Shown here piece after piece: positions 1 through 8,902 of a DNA stretch of 64,000 nucleotides. The notes below the pieces were generated by a model that saw only the letters and a list, made by a program, of their open reading frames with translations, ran no database searches and was not told the DNA's origin. Position numbers and translations under genes: made by a program. How positions within the stretch are numbered: the first letter of the stretch is position 1; every line of letters begins with the position of its first letter. The DNA is from JAGQVA01 sp033764335 (GTDB lineage Bacteria > Bacteroidota > Bacteroidia > J057). The stretch covers positions 62,001 through 126,000 of the forward strand of contig JANRJC010000031.1 of the NCBI GenBank assembly GCA_033764335.1. Reading direction: 5' to 3'.

Positions 1-1358
1 ACCACTACGTCCAGCCGTTTTTCCTCCGAAATCGCCACTTCCTTAAAGTCATGTCCTTGCCCGTTGAGGATGGGTTTGAAAAACGCCAGGAATACCAGCC
101 GCCACTCTCGTTCGGGGAAATGCTGATCTTTGGGGCTGTATTGTTCGCGCAGAAATTGTTGGAATCGCACGAGCACTCCCGCGATGTCGAGCGTTCCGTC
201 GGGCTGGGCATACGATACCGGGAGGTAGGGGTGTTTTTGTTCCACCTGCGCCTGAAACGTCTTGGCAATCATGTAGTCGTATAACACCTGTTCATAAATC
301 CGGTTGTGAATTTTGACGGTTCCATTTTCTTTGAAAACGCCGTACAACCGTCCGAGACTGATCACCGGCTCATGGGGGTTAAAAGGCACGGTCAGCCCGT
401 TGACCAGCACCTGATAGGTGAGGTCGTAGAGGTTGGAGTGGTTTTCGAGGTTTTTGATGAGGCTGTCGAAGAGGGTATTGTTTTCGCGGAGGAGGAGTTG
501 CACCGAAGTTTCGAGGTCGTCGAGGGTCCACGAACGGTCGGTCTTTTTTGGGAGAATTTTTTCGGCGAGGGTTTTGCAGAGTTTGGCGACGAGGAAGGGG
601 TAACCGGCAGTGTAGTAGTAGAGTTTGTCGGCGAAAATTTCGACCGGAATTTCCACTTTTTCGGCCTGGGCATATTCGACGAGCATCGGAGCGATTTCGT
701 GCGGATGGAAACTCATGTCCACCTCAAAGTCCGTGGCAATGTTCCACGGGCTGTTGTATTGGGCGTGGTCGTCGCTGCGAACTTTGCGTTTGAGGCTTTT
801 GATGTCGTGGACGCCGGCCAGGACGACGCTGTGGAAGGTGAAGTTTTGGGGCGAAAACCGGTCGAGGTATTTATTGCGCAGCATGCCCAGAAACCGCAAA
901 AACGGTTCATAATTGCTGCTGGCGTCCACTTCGTCTATCAGAAGCACGAGCTTTTGTGCGGTTTTGTGGGCGAGGCGGGTGAGGAGCCGGGATAAGCCGC
1001 CCATATCGGTTACCTCGCTTTTTTGGCTTTCCCAAAAGGTGTGCAAATCGGGCGAACGAAATTCGAGGAAATCTTGTATCTGACGGACAAACATTCGGGC
1101 AAAGGCTTCGTCCGAAGCATGCCATTTTTCATCCACCCCCTGAAAATCGAGACGAATGGGTAGGTATTCCTCTTTTTGAGCGAGGATTCGGTGCAAGGCA
1201 AAAAGGGTCGTCGTTTTCCCGTACTGCCGCGGGCGGTTGATGATGAAATATTTTCCCCGTTCAACCAATTCCACCACTCCCTCCAGCTTGGCTCGGTTGT
1301 CCATCATATAATGCTGATCCGGATAGCAGGTGCCGGTGATATTAAATTCCTTCTTCAT
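1..1358 (-). CDS. AAA-ATPase-like / PD-(D/E)XK nuclease-like protein (C-terminus cut by window edge)
   Basis: The frame is open from the ATG at 1358 to the left edge, so about 452 residues are visible and the end is missing. The N-terminus reads MKKEFNITGTCYPDQHYMMD and is followed by a P-loop-like NRPRQYGKTTTL and a Walker B-like LVLLIDEVD. This layout matches the AAA-ATPase-like family that is abundant in Bacteroidota. Near the edge, WRLVFLAFFKPILNG and EEKRLDVV look like the start of the PD-(D/E)XK nuclease-like domain usual at the C-terminus of that family. Biological role is unknown; these proteins occur in many paralogous copies. An open antisense frame at 306-995 is a shadow of this gene. 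Family assignment is fairly secure, function is not. Confidence 0.75.
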   Translation of the reverse strand, partial: MKKEFNITGTCYPDQHYMMDNRAKLEGVVELVERGKYFIINRPRQYGKTTTLFALHRILAQKEEYLPIRLDFQGVDEKWHASDEAFARMFVRQIQDFLEFRSPDLHTFWESQKSEVTDMGGLSRLLTRLAHKTAQKLVLLIDEVDASSNYEPFLRFLGMLRNKYLDRFSPQNFTFHSVVLAGVHDIKSLKRKVRSDDHAQYNSPWNIATDFEVDMSFHPHEIAPMLVEYAQAEKVEIPVEIFADKLYYYTAGYPFLVAKLCKTLAEKILPKKTDRSWTLDDLETSVQLLLRENNTLFDSLIKNLENHSNLYDLTYQVLVNGLTVPFNPHEPVISLGRLYGVFKENGTVKIHNRIYEQVLYDYMIAKTFQAQVEQKHPYLPVSYAQPDGTLDIAGVLVRFQQFLREQYSPKDQHFPEREWRLVFLAFFKPILNGQGHDFKEVAISEEKRLDVV

Positions 1359-1584
1359 GGGGTAAAGATAGAAAAATTCTGCCTCACACCCACACGGCAA
1401 AAATGGCTTCAAAACCCTGCTAAACCGGCAAATTTTCGCGCCGGGTGAAAAAAATGCAGGCCCTTCCGCTTTTCACCTTTGGGGGGGATCAGGTGGGTTT
1501 CGGGAAAGTTGCTTTAGTGGACCAGCGAAAAAAAATGTATGAAAAAAAAACCGGTTGTTAATTGGGGTATTCATTAATAAAGCT

Positions 1585-1636
1585 AGCGTCTGATGCTCCT
1601 TCTGCCAGTCGTGGGTAAGGCAGAGGGAGCTACGCT
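1585..1636. other. hairpin-forming sequence
   Basis: The arms GCTCCTTCTGCC and GGCAGAGGGAGC (one G-T mismatch, 12 positions) surround a 12-nt loop. An outer AGCGT/ACGCT adds five more pairs at 1585-1589 and 1632-1636. No T-run follows, so it is not a standard terminator. It lies directly inside the left inverted repeat of the 1568-2145 element. Confidence 0.5.
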
Positions 1637-1647
1637 TTTAAAAAGTT

Positions 1648-1690
1648 TCACCCTCAGTTAATTATCCGTGGGATAACTATCTGAGGGTGA
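1648..1690. other. two-tier hairpin
   Basis: TCACCCTCAG (1648-1657) pairs perfectly with CTGAGGGTGA (1681-1690). Inside, TTATCC/GGATAA closes on the 3-nt loop GTG, with a small internal loop between the two stems. Sixteen base pairs in 43 nt make a stable RNA or cruciform. No T-run follows. It may belong to the same element as the hairpin at 1585-1636. Confidence 0.5.
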
Positions 1691-2257
1691 TACTAGAGTT
1701 AATTAACTGTGCTTTACTAAATGAGACACCAATTAAAAGACTATATGATTACGGTGCTGAAGTTTTCGCCCAACCTTCGGATTCTATCTGCATAAAGAAT
1801 CTTTATCATCGGGTTTGGGACTGCCGGAAAAATTTCTTCGAATACCTTCTCCCAATACCTTTAGTCGAAAAAAATGGAAGTTTAATCGCGTATTTTGCCT
1901 TTTGTCGGTAAAATCATGCGGTTTGTGGGCGAGGGTGTTTTTGAGCGGTAAGAAAGATGCCTTTCGTCTGAAAAGTAATGCCATAAGGCTAAAAGTCGTT
2001 TTTATTGGCCTCCATTTTCGTGTTTATGCAGTTATTTTACTGAATTCAAAGTTTAGTCGGTATAATTAATCGCTATGATTTGGCGTCTTCCGGTGTTTGC
2101 ATACCGGGTTAGGCGGATGTTACCCTAAACCTTTATTAATGAATAATCTTATTACCCATTCCCGCTACCAAATTTTTTTGCAAAAAAGCCCTGACTTGCC
2201 ACAGGCAATTGTCGCGGGCCTGTTTATCATTTTAGTTTAATTCCAAAAGTCTTTATT

Positions 2258-5200
2258 ATGAAAAAGGTTTTACTGTTTCTGACAGTTTGCGCCTTGTCTT
2301 ATTACACCCTCCATGCACAAACGCGGGTGTCAGGCAAAGTGACACAGGCCGCCTCAGGCGAGCCGGTGGAAGGCGCAACAGTGATCGTGGAAGGCACTAC
2401 CACGGGTGTTCTCACAGATGCTACCGGGGCTTACTCGCTGACCGTTCCGCCTGATGGTAAAGTACTGGTTTTTTCGTTTGTAGGGTTAAAAAAACAGCGT
2501 TATACCCTCGATGGAAATACTACCATCAACATCGTGATGGAGCAGGACATTCTCGAACTCTCGGAGGTTGTTGTAACGGCTTACGGGATTGGCCGGGAAC
2601 GAAAGGCTCTGGGTTATGGGGTCGAAAACCTTAAAGGTGAAGATATCGCCCAGAAATCCGAACCGGATGCTCTCCGCAGTATTCAGGGGAAAATCGCCGG
2701 GGTGAATATTTCCGGCTCCAGTTCTATGCCCGGCAGTTCTACCCGCATTACCATTCGCGGTAATTCCTCACTTTTGGGGGACAACCAACCGTTGTTTATT
2801 GTGGACGGGATTCCTTACAACAACAACGACAACCTTCCCGCCGCCAGTTTTAACCAACTTGTAGGAAGTGGTGCCACCTCCACCCGTATTGCAGATATTG
2901 ATCCCAACAACATCCAGTCTATCACCGTTTTGAAGGGCGCAGCAGCAGCGGCACTCTACGGAACTCGGGCCGCCAATGGGGTTATTGTCATCAATACTAA
3001 ATCAGGAAATACTGCATTAGGAGCCCAAAAACTCAGAGTGACAGTCAACTCTTCGCTCAGCTTTGAACAAATCGCCAGTCTTCCGGAATACCAGAATACC
3101 TACGGAAGCGGAACAAATTTTGCCTATTCGCAGGTAAATGGCTCGTGGGGTGCGCCTTTTGTGGGAGCTAAACCTTATGCTTCCGTTACGACCATTCCTC
3201 ACTGGTATGCCAATGAACCCGGTTTTGAAGAACTCCGAAATGCAACCGTGCCCTATCAGGCATATCCCAACAATGTGTCTGATTTTTTTAAGACAGGTGT
3301 GGTTTACGACAACTCTGTCAGTTTTAATGCCGGTACGGAAAATGCGGCGGTTTCTGCCGTGATTTCTTATCTCAATCAGGATGGATTTATCCCTAATACC
3401 CACTATAAAAAATTTAATTTGGGACTGGGGGGCAAAGCACAGACCGACAACAAAAAATTCAGCTTCGATTGGAATCTTCAGTTTACCAACTCCGACCAGC
3501 GCGGCGGAACCGGCGGAGCCAACAATGCCGTAGGAAACTCTTCGCTTTTTTCCCGCACGATGTTCCTCGGGCGCAACTGGGATTTGCAGGGGCAACCTTA
3601 TGCCCGGCCTACGGACAGCGCAAGTGTCTTTTTTATCGCTCGGACTCAGGCAGCTAACCCCCGCTGGTCAGCACTCTACGAAGGTATTAGCAGCCAGGTA
3701 AATCGTTTTCTGGCCAGTACCCGGTTTAATTATAAATTTACCGACTGGTTATCAATTAGTTATATCCTGGGGTATAATACTTACAATGACGCTTATCGTG
3801 AGTGGTACAACCCCGGTTCTCGTGCGGCCAACCAGGTAGGGAAAATCATCAACAACGATGTTACCTTTACCGAGTTGGAATCCAATCTTTTATTGACATT
3901 GGAAAAAGAGCTTTCTCCGGATGTCTATGTAAAGGCGATTCTGGGAAACAATATCAATGAACGTACTACCGACCAACAGGCATTTCAGGGAACGGGTTAT
4001 ATCACCTTCAATATCAATGATGTTGACAATACCAATAGCGTAATTCCTTTTGGTGGCGGTTTTTCCCGGCAGCGGATTCTGGGCTACTTTGCGGATGTTA
4101 CGGTTTCCTATAAAAATTACCTCTATCTCGGCCTGAAGGGACGTAACGATATGGCTTCGACGCTGGGTATCAATTCCCGGTCTTTCTTTTATCCGGGAGT
4201 GAATTTGGCTTTTGCCTTTACCGACGCACTGGGGGTAAACTCCGAAATCCTGACTTTTGGTAAACTCCGCGCCAGTTGGGCGCAGGTAGGAAATGCTCCC
4301 GGGCCATACCTGACACAGTCGGTATTTATTCCCAACCCGCTTCTGGAGTCCACCAGCAGTAGTTTTGCCGATTTCCCTTTCCGGGGAGTGCCGGGTTCTA
4401 CCCTGGAAGACAATGCCTACGACCCCGATTTGCGCTCCGAACTTACTACGGAGATTGAACTCGGACTGGAAATGCGTTTTTTCCAAAACCGCATGGGTTT
4501 TGATGTGGCGGTATATGACCGGCTTAGTAAAGACCAACTGGCTAATATTGCCATACCCGCAGAAACCGGTTTTACCAACTACTTCACCAACCTCGGAGAA
4601 GTGCGCAACCGCGGAATAGAGGTCAGTTTTGATATTAACCCGGTGAAAACGAAAAGTTTTTCATGGGACGTCCTGACTACTTTTACTCACAACCGCAATA
4701 CCATTGAAGATCTCGGTGATCTGGATGAAATTACCCTGCGCAATACTTTTACCGGTTCGGTTTCTGCCGTCCATATCGAAGGACAGGAATATGGGCTGAT
4801 TCGCGGAACGGTAAACGCCCGCGATGACGAAGGCAATCTGCTGATAGATCCCTCTAATGGCCAGATGATTCGGTCTAATAATCAGGAGATTATCGGCAAT
4901 CCTAATCCGGATTTTATCATGGGTTTTATTAATACCTTCAATTACCGGGGCATTTCGCTGGGGGTAGTAGTGGACTACCGTCAGGGAGGGGATTTGTATT
5001 CTGTTACTAATCTTTCTCTGCTGGGCCGCGGGGTAACAATGGATACCGAAGACCGGGAAATCAACAAAATCATCCCCGGTGTTTACGGCGACCCCAATAC
5101 GGGCGAACCTATCCGCGACGGAGAAGGGAATAAAATTCAAAACGGTACGATGATCGAGGTAAATTCGATCTGGTTTGGGGAAACTTTTGGTATAAACTCT

Positions 5201-5479
5201 GCCGACGAATGGAACGTCTTTGACGCCACCGTGATTCGTTTGCGCGAAGTTTCTTTGGGCTATTCGCTTCCTCAATCCCTACTTGCTAAAACCCCTCTGG
5301 GAGGTGTCAGCATCAATGTTGTCGGAAGAAACTTGTGGTACAACGCACCCAACTTTCCGCCCGCTTCTAATTTTGACCCGGAAACCAGCACTTTTGGCAA
5401 TTCCAATGCTCAGGGATTTGAATTTACCACAGCCCCTTCATTGCGGCGCTTAGGAGTGAATATCAGTTTAACCTTCTAA
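2258..5479 (+). CDS. SusC/RagA-family TonB-linked outer membrane protein
   Basis: This is a 1073-residue TonB-dependent outer membrane transporter that would import a ligand captured by its SusD partner. A Sec signal peptide (MKKVLLFLTVCALSYYTLHA) is followed by a carboxypeptidase-regulatory-like domain (about 25-100) starting RVSGKVTQAASGEPVEGATV. The TonB-box region ELSEVVVTAYGIGRERKALGYG comes next, then the plug with ITIRGNSSLLGDNQPLFIVDGIPYNN split over two motifs, then a large beta-barrel ending RRLGVNISLTF with a terminal Phe. Length is usual for the family. It heads a four-gene set with susD and two lipoproteins. No glycosidase or regulator is adjacent, so the substrate cannot be told. 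Confidence 0.95.
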   Translation: MKKVLLFLTVCALSYYTLHAQTRVSGKVTQAASGEPVEGATVIVEGTTTGVLTDATGAYSLTVPPDGKVLVFSFVGLKKQRYTLDGNTTINIVMEQDILELSEVVVTAYGIGRERKALGYGVENLKGEDIAQKSEPDALRSIQGKIAGVNISGSSSMPGSSTRITIRGNSSLLGDNQPLFIVDGIPYNNNDNLPAASFNQLVGSGATSTRIADIDPNNIQSITVLKGAAAAALYGTRAANGVIVINTKSGNTALGAQKLRVTVNSSLSFEQIASLPEYQNTYGSGTNFAYSQVNGSWGAPFVGAKPYASVTTIPHWYANEPGFEELRNATVPYQAYPNNVSDFFKTGVVYDNSVSFNAGTENAAVSAVISYLNQDGFIPNTHYKKFNLGLGGKAQTDNKKFSFDWNLQFTNSDQRGGTGGANNAVGNSSLFSRTMFLGRNWDLQGQPYARPTDSASVFFIARTQAANPRWSALYEGISSQVNRFLASTRFNYKFTDWLSISYILGYNTYNDAYREWYNPGSRAANQVGKIINNDVTFTELESNLLLTLEKELSPDVYVKAILGNNINERTTDQQAFQGTGYITFNINDVDNTNSVIPFGGGFSRQRILGYFADVTVSYKNYLYLGLKGRNDMASTLGINSRSFFYPGVNLAFAFTDALGVNSEILTFGKLRASWAQVGNAPGPYLTQSVFIPNPLLESTSSSFADFPFRGVPGSTLEDNAYDPDLRSELTTEIELGLEMRFFQNRMGFDVAVYDRLSKDQLANIAIPAETGFTNYFTNLGEVRNRGIEVSFDINPVKTKSFSWDVLTTFTHNRNTIEDLGDLDEITLRNTFTGSVSAVHIEGQEYGLIRGTVNARDDEGNLLIDPSNGQMIRSNNQEIIGNPNPDFIMGFINTFNYRGISLGVVVDYRQGGDLYSVTNLSLLGRGVTMDTEDREINKIIPGVYGDPNTGEPIRDGEGNKIQNGTMIEVNSIWFGETFGINSADEWNVFDATVIRLREVSLGYSLPQSLLAKTPLGGVSINVVGRNLWYNAPNFPPASNFDPETSTFGNSNAQGFEFTTAPSLRRLGVNISLTF

Positions 5480-5497
5480 CCTAAAAGTTCCGAAAAA

Positions 5498-7099
5498 ATG
5501 AAATCAATGATTAAATATATCTGCATAATCGGTCTTACGACCGGTATGCTAATCCTTTCCGGATGCTCCGGTTTTCTGGATATAAATGTGGATCCCAATA
5601 ATCCGACCGATTCACCCGTAAACCTTTTGCTGCCTTCGGCAGAGGTTTCCCTCGGCGGGTATTTTGGAATGGCTTCCACCGGATTGAGTCACATTCCGAC
5701 CCTGTACATGCATCAATACGTGGAGCGTGGGGTGGACAAAAACGATTACGGCGTACAGGGCACCAATTTTGAAATTGAAGTCCCCTGGGCCGGTCTTTAT
5801 TCAGCTACACTTTCTGATCTTTCTCAGATCATCACAAAGGGTAAGGACGATGGAAACCTGGTATATGCAGGGATTGCACAGATTTTACAGGCATATACTT
5901 ACAGCCTGATGGTGGACATCTGGGGCGATATTCCCTACAGTGAAGCGATCAAAGGTACGGCAGTGATTTTTCCCAAATTTGACAATGGAAAAGATGTTTA
6001 TACCGGATTATATGCCTTAATAGATGAGGGTATAACGAATGTGTCTTCCGGTACGGGCCTTGAGCCGGGGGCGGACGACCTTTTTTACAATGGCGACGCC
6101 GAAAAATGGGTGCGTTTTGCCAATACTCTCAAACTTAAAATGTATGCGCAAACCCGCCTTGTGGAGGATGTTCGGGACGAAGTATTGGGTTTAATTAATC
6201 AGGATAACCTTATCGGCCCGGGCGACGATTTTGAATTGCCTTATGGTACCAATCAGTCTCCGGACGACCGCAATCCGGGTTTCACTTTTGAGTACGGCGG
6301 AAATTCCACCTATATCAGTCCGTTTTTTTACGAAATGATGAAGGGAACAAGTGATGACAATACGCTGACCAATGGCATCGCGGATCCTCGGATTCCTTAT
6401 TATTTCTTCAACCAACTCACCAATGGTGCCGCCGCTCAAAACCCGACGGCTTACCGCGACGGGGATTTTGTCTCGATCTGGATGTTTTCCTTTAACATTG
6501 ATCCCAATGAGGGATTCGATCAGGCGCAGTCCAAAACGGTTGCGGGTTTGTATCCGCTGGGAGGAAAATACGACGATGGCAAAGGCGGAGCCGTAGGCAT
6601 CAATAGCGCTTTGGGGAATACTCCACAGCGTCTGCTGACCTGGTTTGCGCACCTTTATCTTCGCGCCGAACTCGCGCTTACCGGTGTTACTAACGAAGAC
6701 CACCGAAGCCTGTTTGAAAGTGCCATGCGGGCTTCCTTTGATAAGGTGGACGAGGTAGCTGCCCAGGCCGGTGCGCCGGCTTTGTCTCAGGCAGCGGTGG
6801 ATGTTTATATAAGTGAGGTTCTTACTCGTTATGATGCCGCAGACAACGAAGGAAAACTCGAATGGATCATGACCGAAAAATGGGTGGCGAGTTTTGGCTT
6901 TGCCATAGATAGTTATACCGATTATCGCCGAACCGGTTATCCCAAACTCTTCGATGGAAACCTCGATACCAATCCCAATACGCGAAGAGGACGCGAATTT
7001 CCGGTGTCATTGCCTTACTCCACCAGCAATCTTCAACTAAATCCGAATGCACCAGCGCAACGGACCATTACGAGGGATAAAATATTCTGGGACAATTAA
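5498..7099 (+). CDS. SusD/RagB-family nutrient-binding lipoprotein
   Basis: This 533-residue surface lipoprotein is the lid and ligand-binding partner of the SusC protein 18 bp upstream. The signal has a lipobox, ILSGC, followed by the typical SGFLDINVDPNNPTD. The helical TPR-like body contains YSLMVDIWGDIPYSEA, a family hallmark, and WVRFANTLKLKMYAQTRL. The C-terminal part has WIMTEKWVASFGFAIDSYTDYRRTG, found in the SusD-like group common in environmental Bacteroidota. Cotranscription with susC is expected from the spacing. The ligand is unknown. Confidence 0.93.
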   Translation: MKSMIKYICIIGLTTGMLILSGCSGFLDINVDPNNPTDSPVNLLLPSAEVSLGGYFGMASTGLSHIPTLYMHQYVERGVDKNDYGVQGTNFEIEVPWAGLYSATLSDLSQIITKGKDDGNLVYAGIAQILQAYTYSLMVDIWGDIPYSEAIKGTAVIFPKFDNGKDVYTGLYALIDEGITNVSSGTGLEPGADDLFYNGDAEKWVRFANTLKLKMYAQTRLVEDVRDEVLGLINQDNLIGPGDDFELPYGTNQSPDDRNPGFTFEYGGNSTYISPFFYEMMKGTSDDNTLTNGIADPRIPYYFFNQLTNGAAAQNPTAYRDGDFVSIWMFSFNIDPNEGFDQAQSKTVAGLYPLGGKYDDGKGGAVGINSALGNTPQRLLTWFAHLYLRAELALTGVTNEDHRSLFESAMRASFDKVDEVAAQAGAPALSQAAVDVYISEVLTRYDAADNEGKLEWIMTEKWVASFGFAIDSYTDYRRTGYPKLFDGNLDTNPNTRRGREFPVSLPYSTSNLQLNPNAPAQRTITRDKIFWDN

Positions 7100-7111
7100 A
7101 ACCAACCAACA

Positions 7112-8050
7112 ATGAAAAAGCTATCTATATTTTTTATTTTTCTTTTACTGGTACTGGCCTTGATTTCCGGCTGCCGCCAGGAAGATGCGATTCGTTTTCC
7201 GGAGTTGGAAGACGGAGCCAACGTAAGGATTGTGATTGATCCGAATGCGTCGTTTTTCAATTTTGAAAATCTTGCGAGTGCAAAACTGGTGTATGATGTT
7301 TATTCAGAGAATAAAAACATCGAAACCGTTGAAATTTACGCCTATTTTGTACCGATCAACGGTGACCCGACGATAAAAAAGCTGTTTGAAACATATACAC
7401 AGGCCGATTTTGATGCGGGAAGCGGGAAGATTCACAAGGAATTTTCGGCGCAATACATGGTGGATTTTTTTAGCCTGGGTTCTCTGGACAACCTTTCCGG
7501 CGGCGACGGTTTTAATTTCCGCAATGTCACCACGCTGACGAATGGAAGAGTTTTCAGCGATTCGACCTTTCTCTCGGATTCCCCCGCGTTTGGGGTCAAT
7601 CGGCCCGGTGCGATTGCACAAGACATTATCCAAGCCGCGGCTACGACCAGCTTTACCTGCTGTTTCAACACTTTCGTGGGTTGCCCCTCAAACTTAGGCG
7701 GGACCTACAATGTAGTCACCACGGCAACTTCTACCGACGGCTGTTGCCCTGACCCGGTTACCGTACAATACACTACCACACTGGTACAGACAGGAGCGAC
7801 TACCTATACGGTCAAGGATTTTTCGGCGGGTACATATACAGCCTGGTATTGTGCGCCTTATGGTCTATGTGCAGGAGATTTTGAAGGCCTCGGCGCCGCC
7901 GCATTGGATGTCTGCGGTACAATTTCCCTTACAGCAGTTTATTGGGGCAGTGCCGGTGCCGGATCCGTGGATCCCGCCACAGGTGTGATCACTATTGAGT
8001 GGAACAACGCCTTCGGAGACGCCGGAACCTCGGTATATACACCTCGATAA
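7112..8050 (+). CDS. lipoprotein of the SusCD locus (unknown function)
   Basis: A 312-residue lipoprotein starts 12 bp after susD, with signal MKKLSIFFIFLLLVLAL and lipobox LISGC. The first 190 residues are beta-rich without a recognised family. From about residue 205 it is Cys-rich: CCFNTFVGC, DGCCPDP, YCAPYGLC and DVCG. This C-terminal part (GGTYNVV..., YTVKDFSAGTYTAWY, TGVITIEWNN) resembles the C-terminus of the next gene product. It is probably a surface-exposed accessory binding protein of the transporter, inferred from position only. Confidence 0.8.
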   Translation: MKKLSIFFIFLLLVLALISGCRQEDAIRFPELEDGANVRIVIDPNASFFNFENLASAKLVYDVYSENKNIETVEIYAYFVPINGDPTIKKLFETYTQADFDAGSGKIHKEFSAQYMVDFFSLGSLDNLSGGDGFNFRNVTTLTNGRVFSDSTFLSDSPAFGVNRPGAIAQDIIQAAATTSFTCCFNTFVGCPSNLGGTYNVVTTATSTDGCCPDPVTVQYTTTLVQTGATTYTVKDFSAGTYTAWYCAPYGLCAGDFEGLGAAALDVCGTISLTAVYWGSAGAGSVDPATGVITIEWNNAFGDAGTSVYTPR

Positions 8051-8095
8051 GGAAGGACAGCGATTATTTTATTAACGAATTAATTCACCCACAGT

Positions 8096-8827
8096 ATGAA
8101 ATATTTATCAATAATCGGGGTCGGAATTTTTTGTCTGCTGATTGGTTGTGTGGACGATTTTTCCGAGGCAAACCCTCCCCGTCCATTGGATTCCCCGTTT
8201 TTTATTTTAAGTACCAATCAGACAACTCTGCGTAGCGACCAGACTGCCGAACTCACCCTTTCGGTAGTAGATGCGCCGGGGAAAATAGATTCCGTGGATT
8301 TTTTCCTTCCCGAGGGAAAAGGAACGGTTACGCTTGATGCGGCGAGTTTTAACTCCGAAAAGGGCAAAGAAAAAGGTACTTTTAAGGGTATTTTTACCCC
8401 CGCAGATAATACGGAGGGTGCGGTGACGATTACCGTTACCTTGTACGATGCTCAAGAAGACCAAAACCGTAAGTCGCATGTGGAAACGGTTAATCTGACC
8501 GTAAAATTTGCCTGTACCGGAAAGGATATATCGGGAACTTATGATACCGAAAGCTGTGAGGATTCGGTCAAAAAAGTTACCATAAATGCCAGCGGGGACC
8601 AGTTTAACCTGAGTGATCTGACCGCCGGAACTTTTGGCATAGACGTTCCGGTAGTACTGGTATGTGATAATGGCCTCCTGTCGGCTGCTTCGGTGGTGGT
8701 GGATACTTTTGAGTTTTCGGGTATCACCGGTGAATATGATCCGGATGGTTCTTTTTATCTGGAGTGGACGGTCACCTCTCCCGGAGCCGGTTCCGGGGAT
8801 TGTGTGACGGAGTTTAACCCTGAGTAG
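8096..8827 (+). CDS. second lipoprotein of the SusCD locus (unknown function)
   Basis: This 243-residue lipoprotein has lipobox LLIGC. Residues about 35-140 look like an Ig/bacterial-adhesin-type beta-sandwich (TTLRSDQTAELTLSVVDAPG, TITVTLYDAQED). The last 100 residues (ISGTYDTESC, FNLSDLTAGTFGI, GEYDPDGSFYLEW) match in pattern the C-terminus of the preceding lipoprotein: GTY, a D-x-(S/T)AGT(Y/F) motif and a closing D-x-x-G-x-(I/F)-x-x-EW motif. It starts 45 bp after its neighbour and is followed by a strong terminator, so it closes the operon. Function is unknown. Confidence 0.78.
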   Translation: MKYLSIIGVGIFCLLIGCVDDFSEANPPRPLDSPFFILSTNQTTLRSDQTAELTLSVVDAPGKIDSVDFFLPEGKGTVTLDAASFNSEKGKEKGTFKGIFTPADNTEGAVTITVTLYDAQEDQNRKSHVETVNLTVKFACTGKDISGTYDTESCEDSVKKVTINASGDQFNLSDLTAGTFGIDVPVVLVCDNGLLSAASVVVDTFEFSGITGEYDPDGSFYLEWTVTSPGAGSGDCVTEFNPE

Positions 8828-8844
8828 ATTTCGGATTTGTGCAT

Positions 8845-8892
8845 AAAAAACGCAGATAGTGGATTCTCCGCTATCTGCGTTTTTTTTTTTTC
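8845..8892. terminator. bidirectional intrinsic terminator
   Basis: AAAAAACGCAGATAG and CTATCTGCGTTTTTT form a perfect 15-bp stem around an 11-nt loop, with A-tract and T-tract on the two sides. It sits between the convergent SusCD operon (plus) and the acyl-AMP ligase gene (minus), 18 and 11 bp from their stops, and can serve both. Confidence 0.92.
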
Positions 8893-8902
8893 GGGGTTAT
8901 CC

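Larger units (their letters stand above)
1568..2145. repeat. 578-bp element bounded by a 15-bp perfect inverted repeat
   Basis: TATTCATTAATAAAG at 1568-1582 is repeated exactly in inverted orientation at 2131-2145. It lies in a gene-free stretch (1359-2257) between the AAA gene and susC. Each end has a hairpin just inside the repeat: 1585-1636 on the left and 2106-2131 (GGGTTAGG/CCTAAACC, one mismatch) on the right. No convincing gene lies inside: frames of 66-84 codons have no recognisable features. No target-site duplication is visible outside the repeats. It could be a miniature non-autonomous transposable element or a structured non-coding locus. The repeat itself is directly seen; its nature is inference. 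Confidence 0.45.

Noticed and set aside
306..995. 229-codon frame antisense to the AAA-ATPase gene
   Set aside because: The minus-strand frame carries Walker motifs over the full 1358 bp; the plus-strand frame has only low-complexity Val/Glu/Phe content.
1687..1911. 74-codon GTG-start frame inside the inverted-repeat element
   Set aside because: No recognisable motif, starts inside a hairpin arm, no ribosome site, and competing frames on both strands.
1568..2145. Retron-like or diversity-generating element
   Set aside because: Inverted ends and hairpins recall msr/msd, but no reverse transcriptase gene is present in the window.
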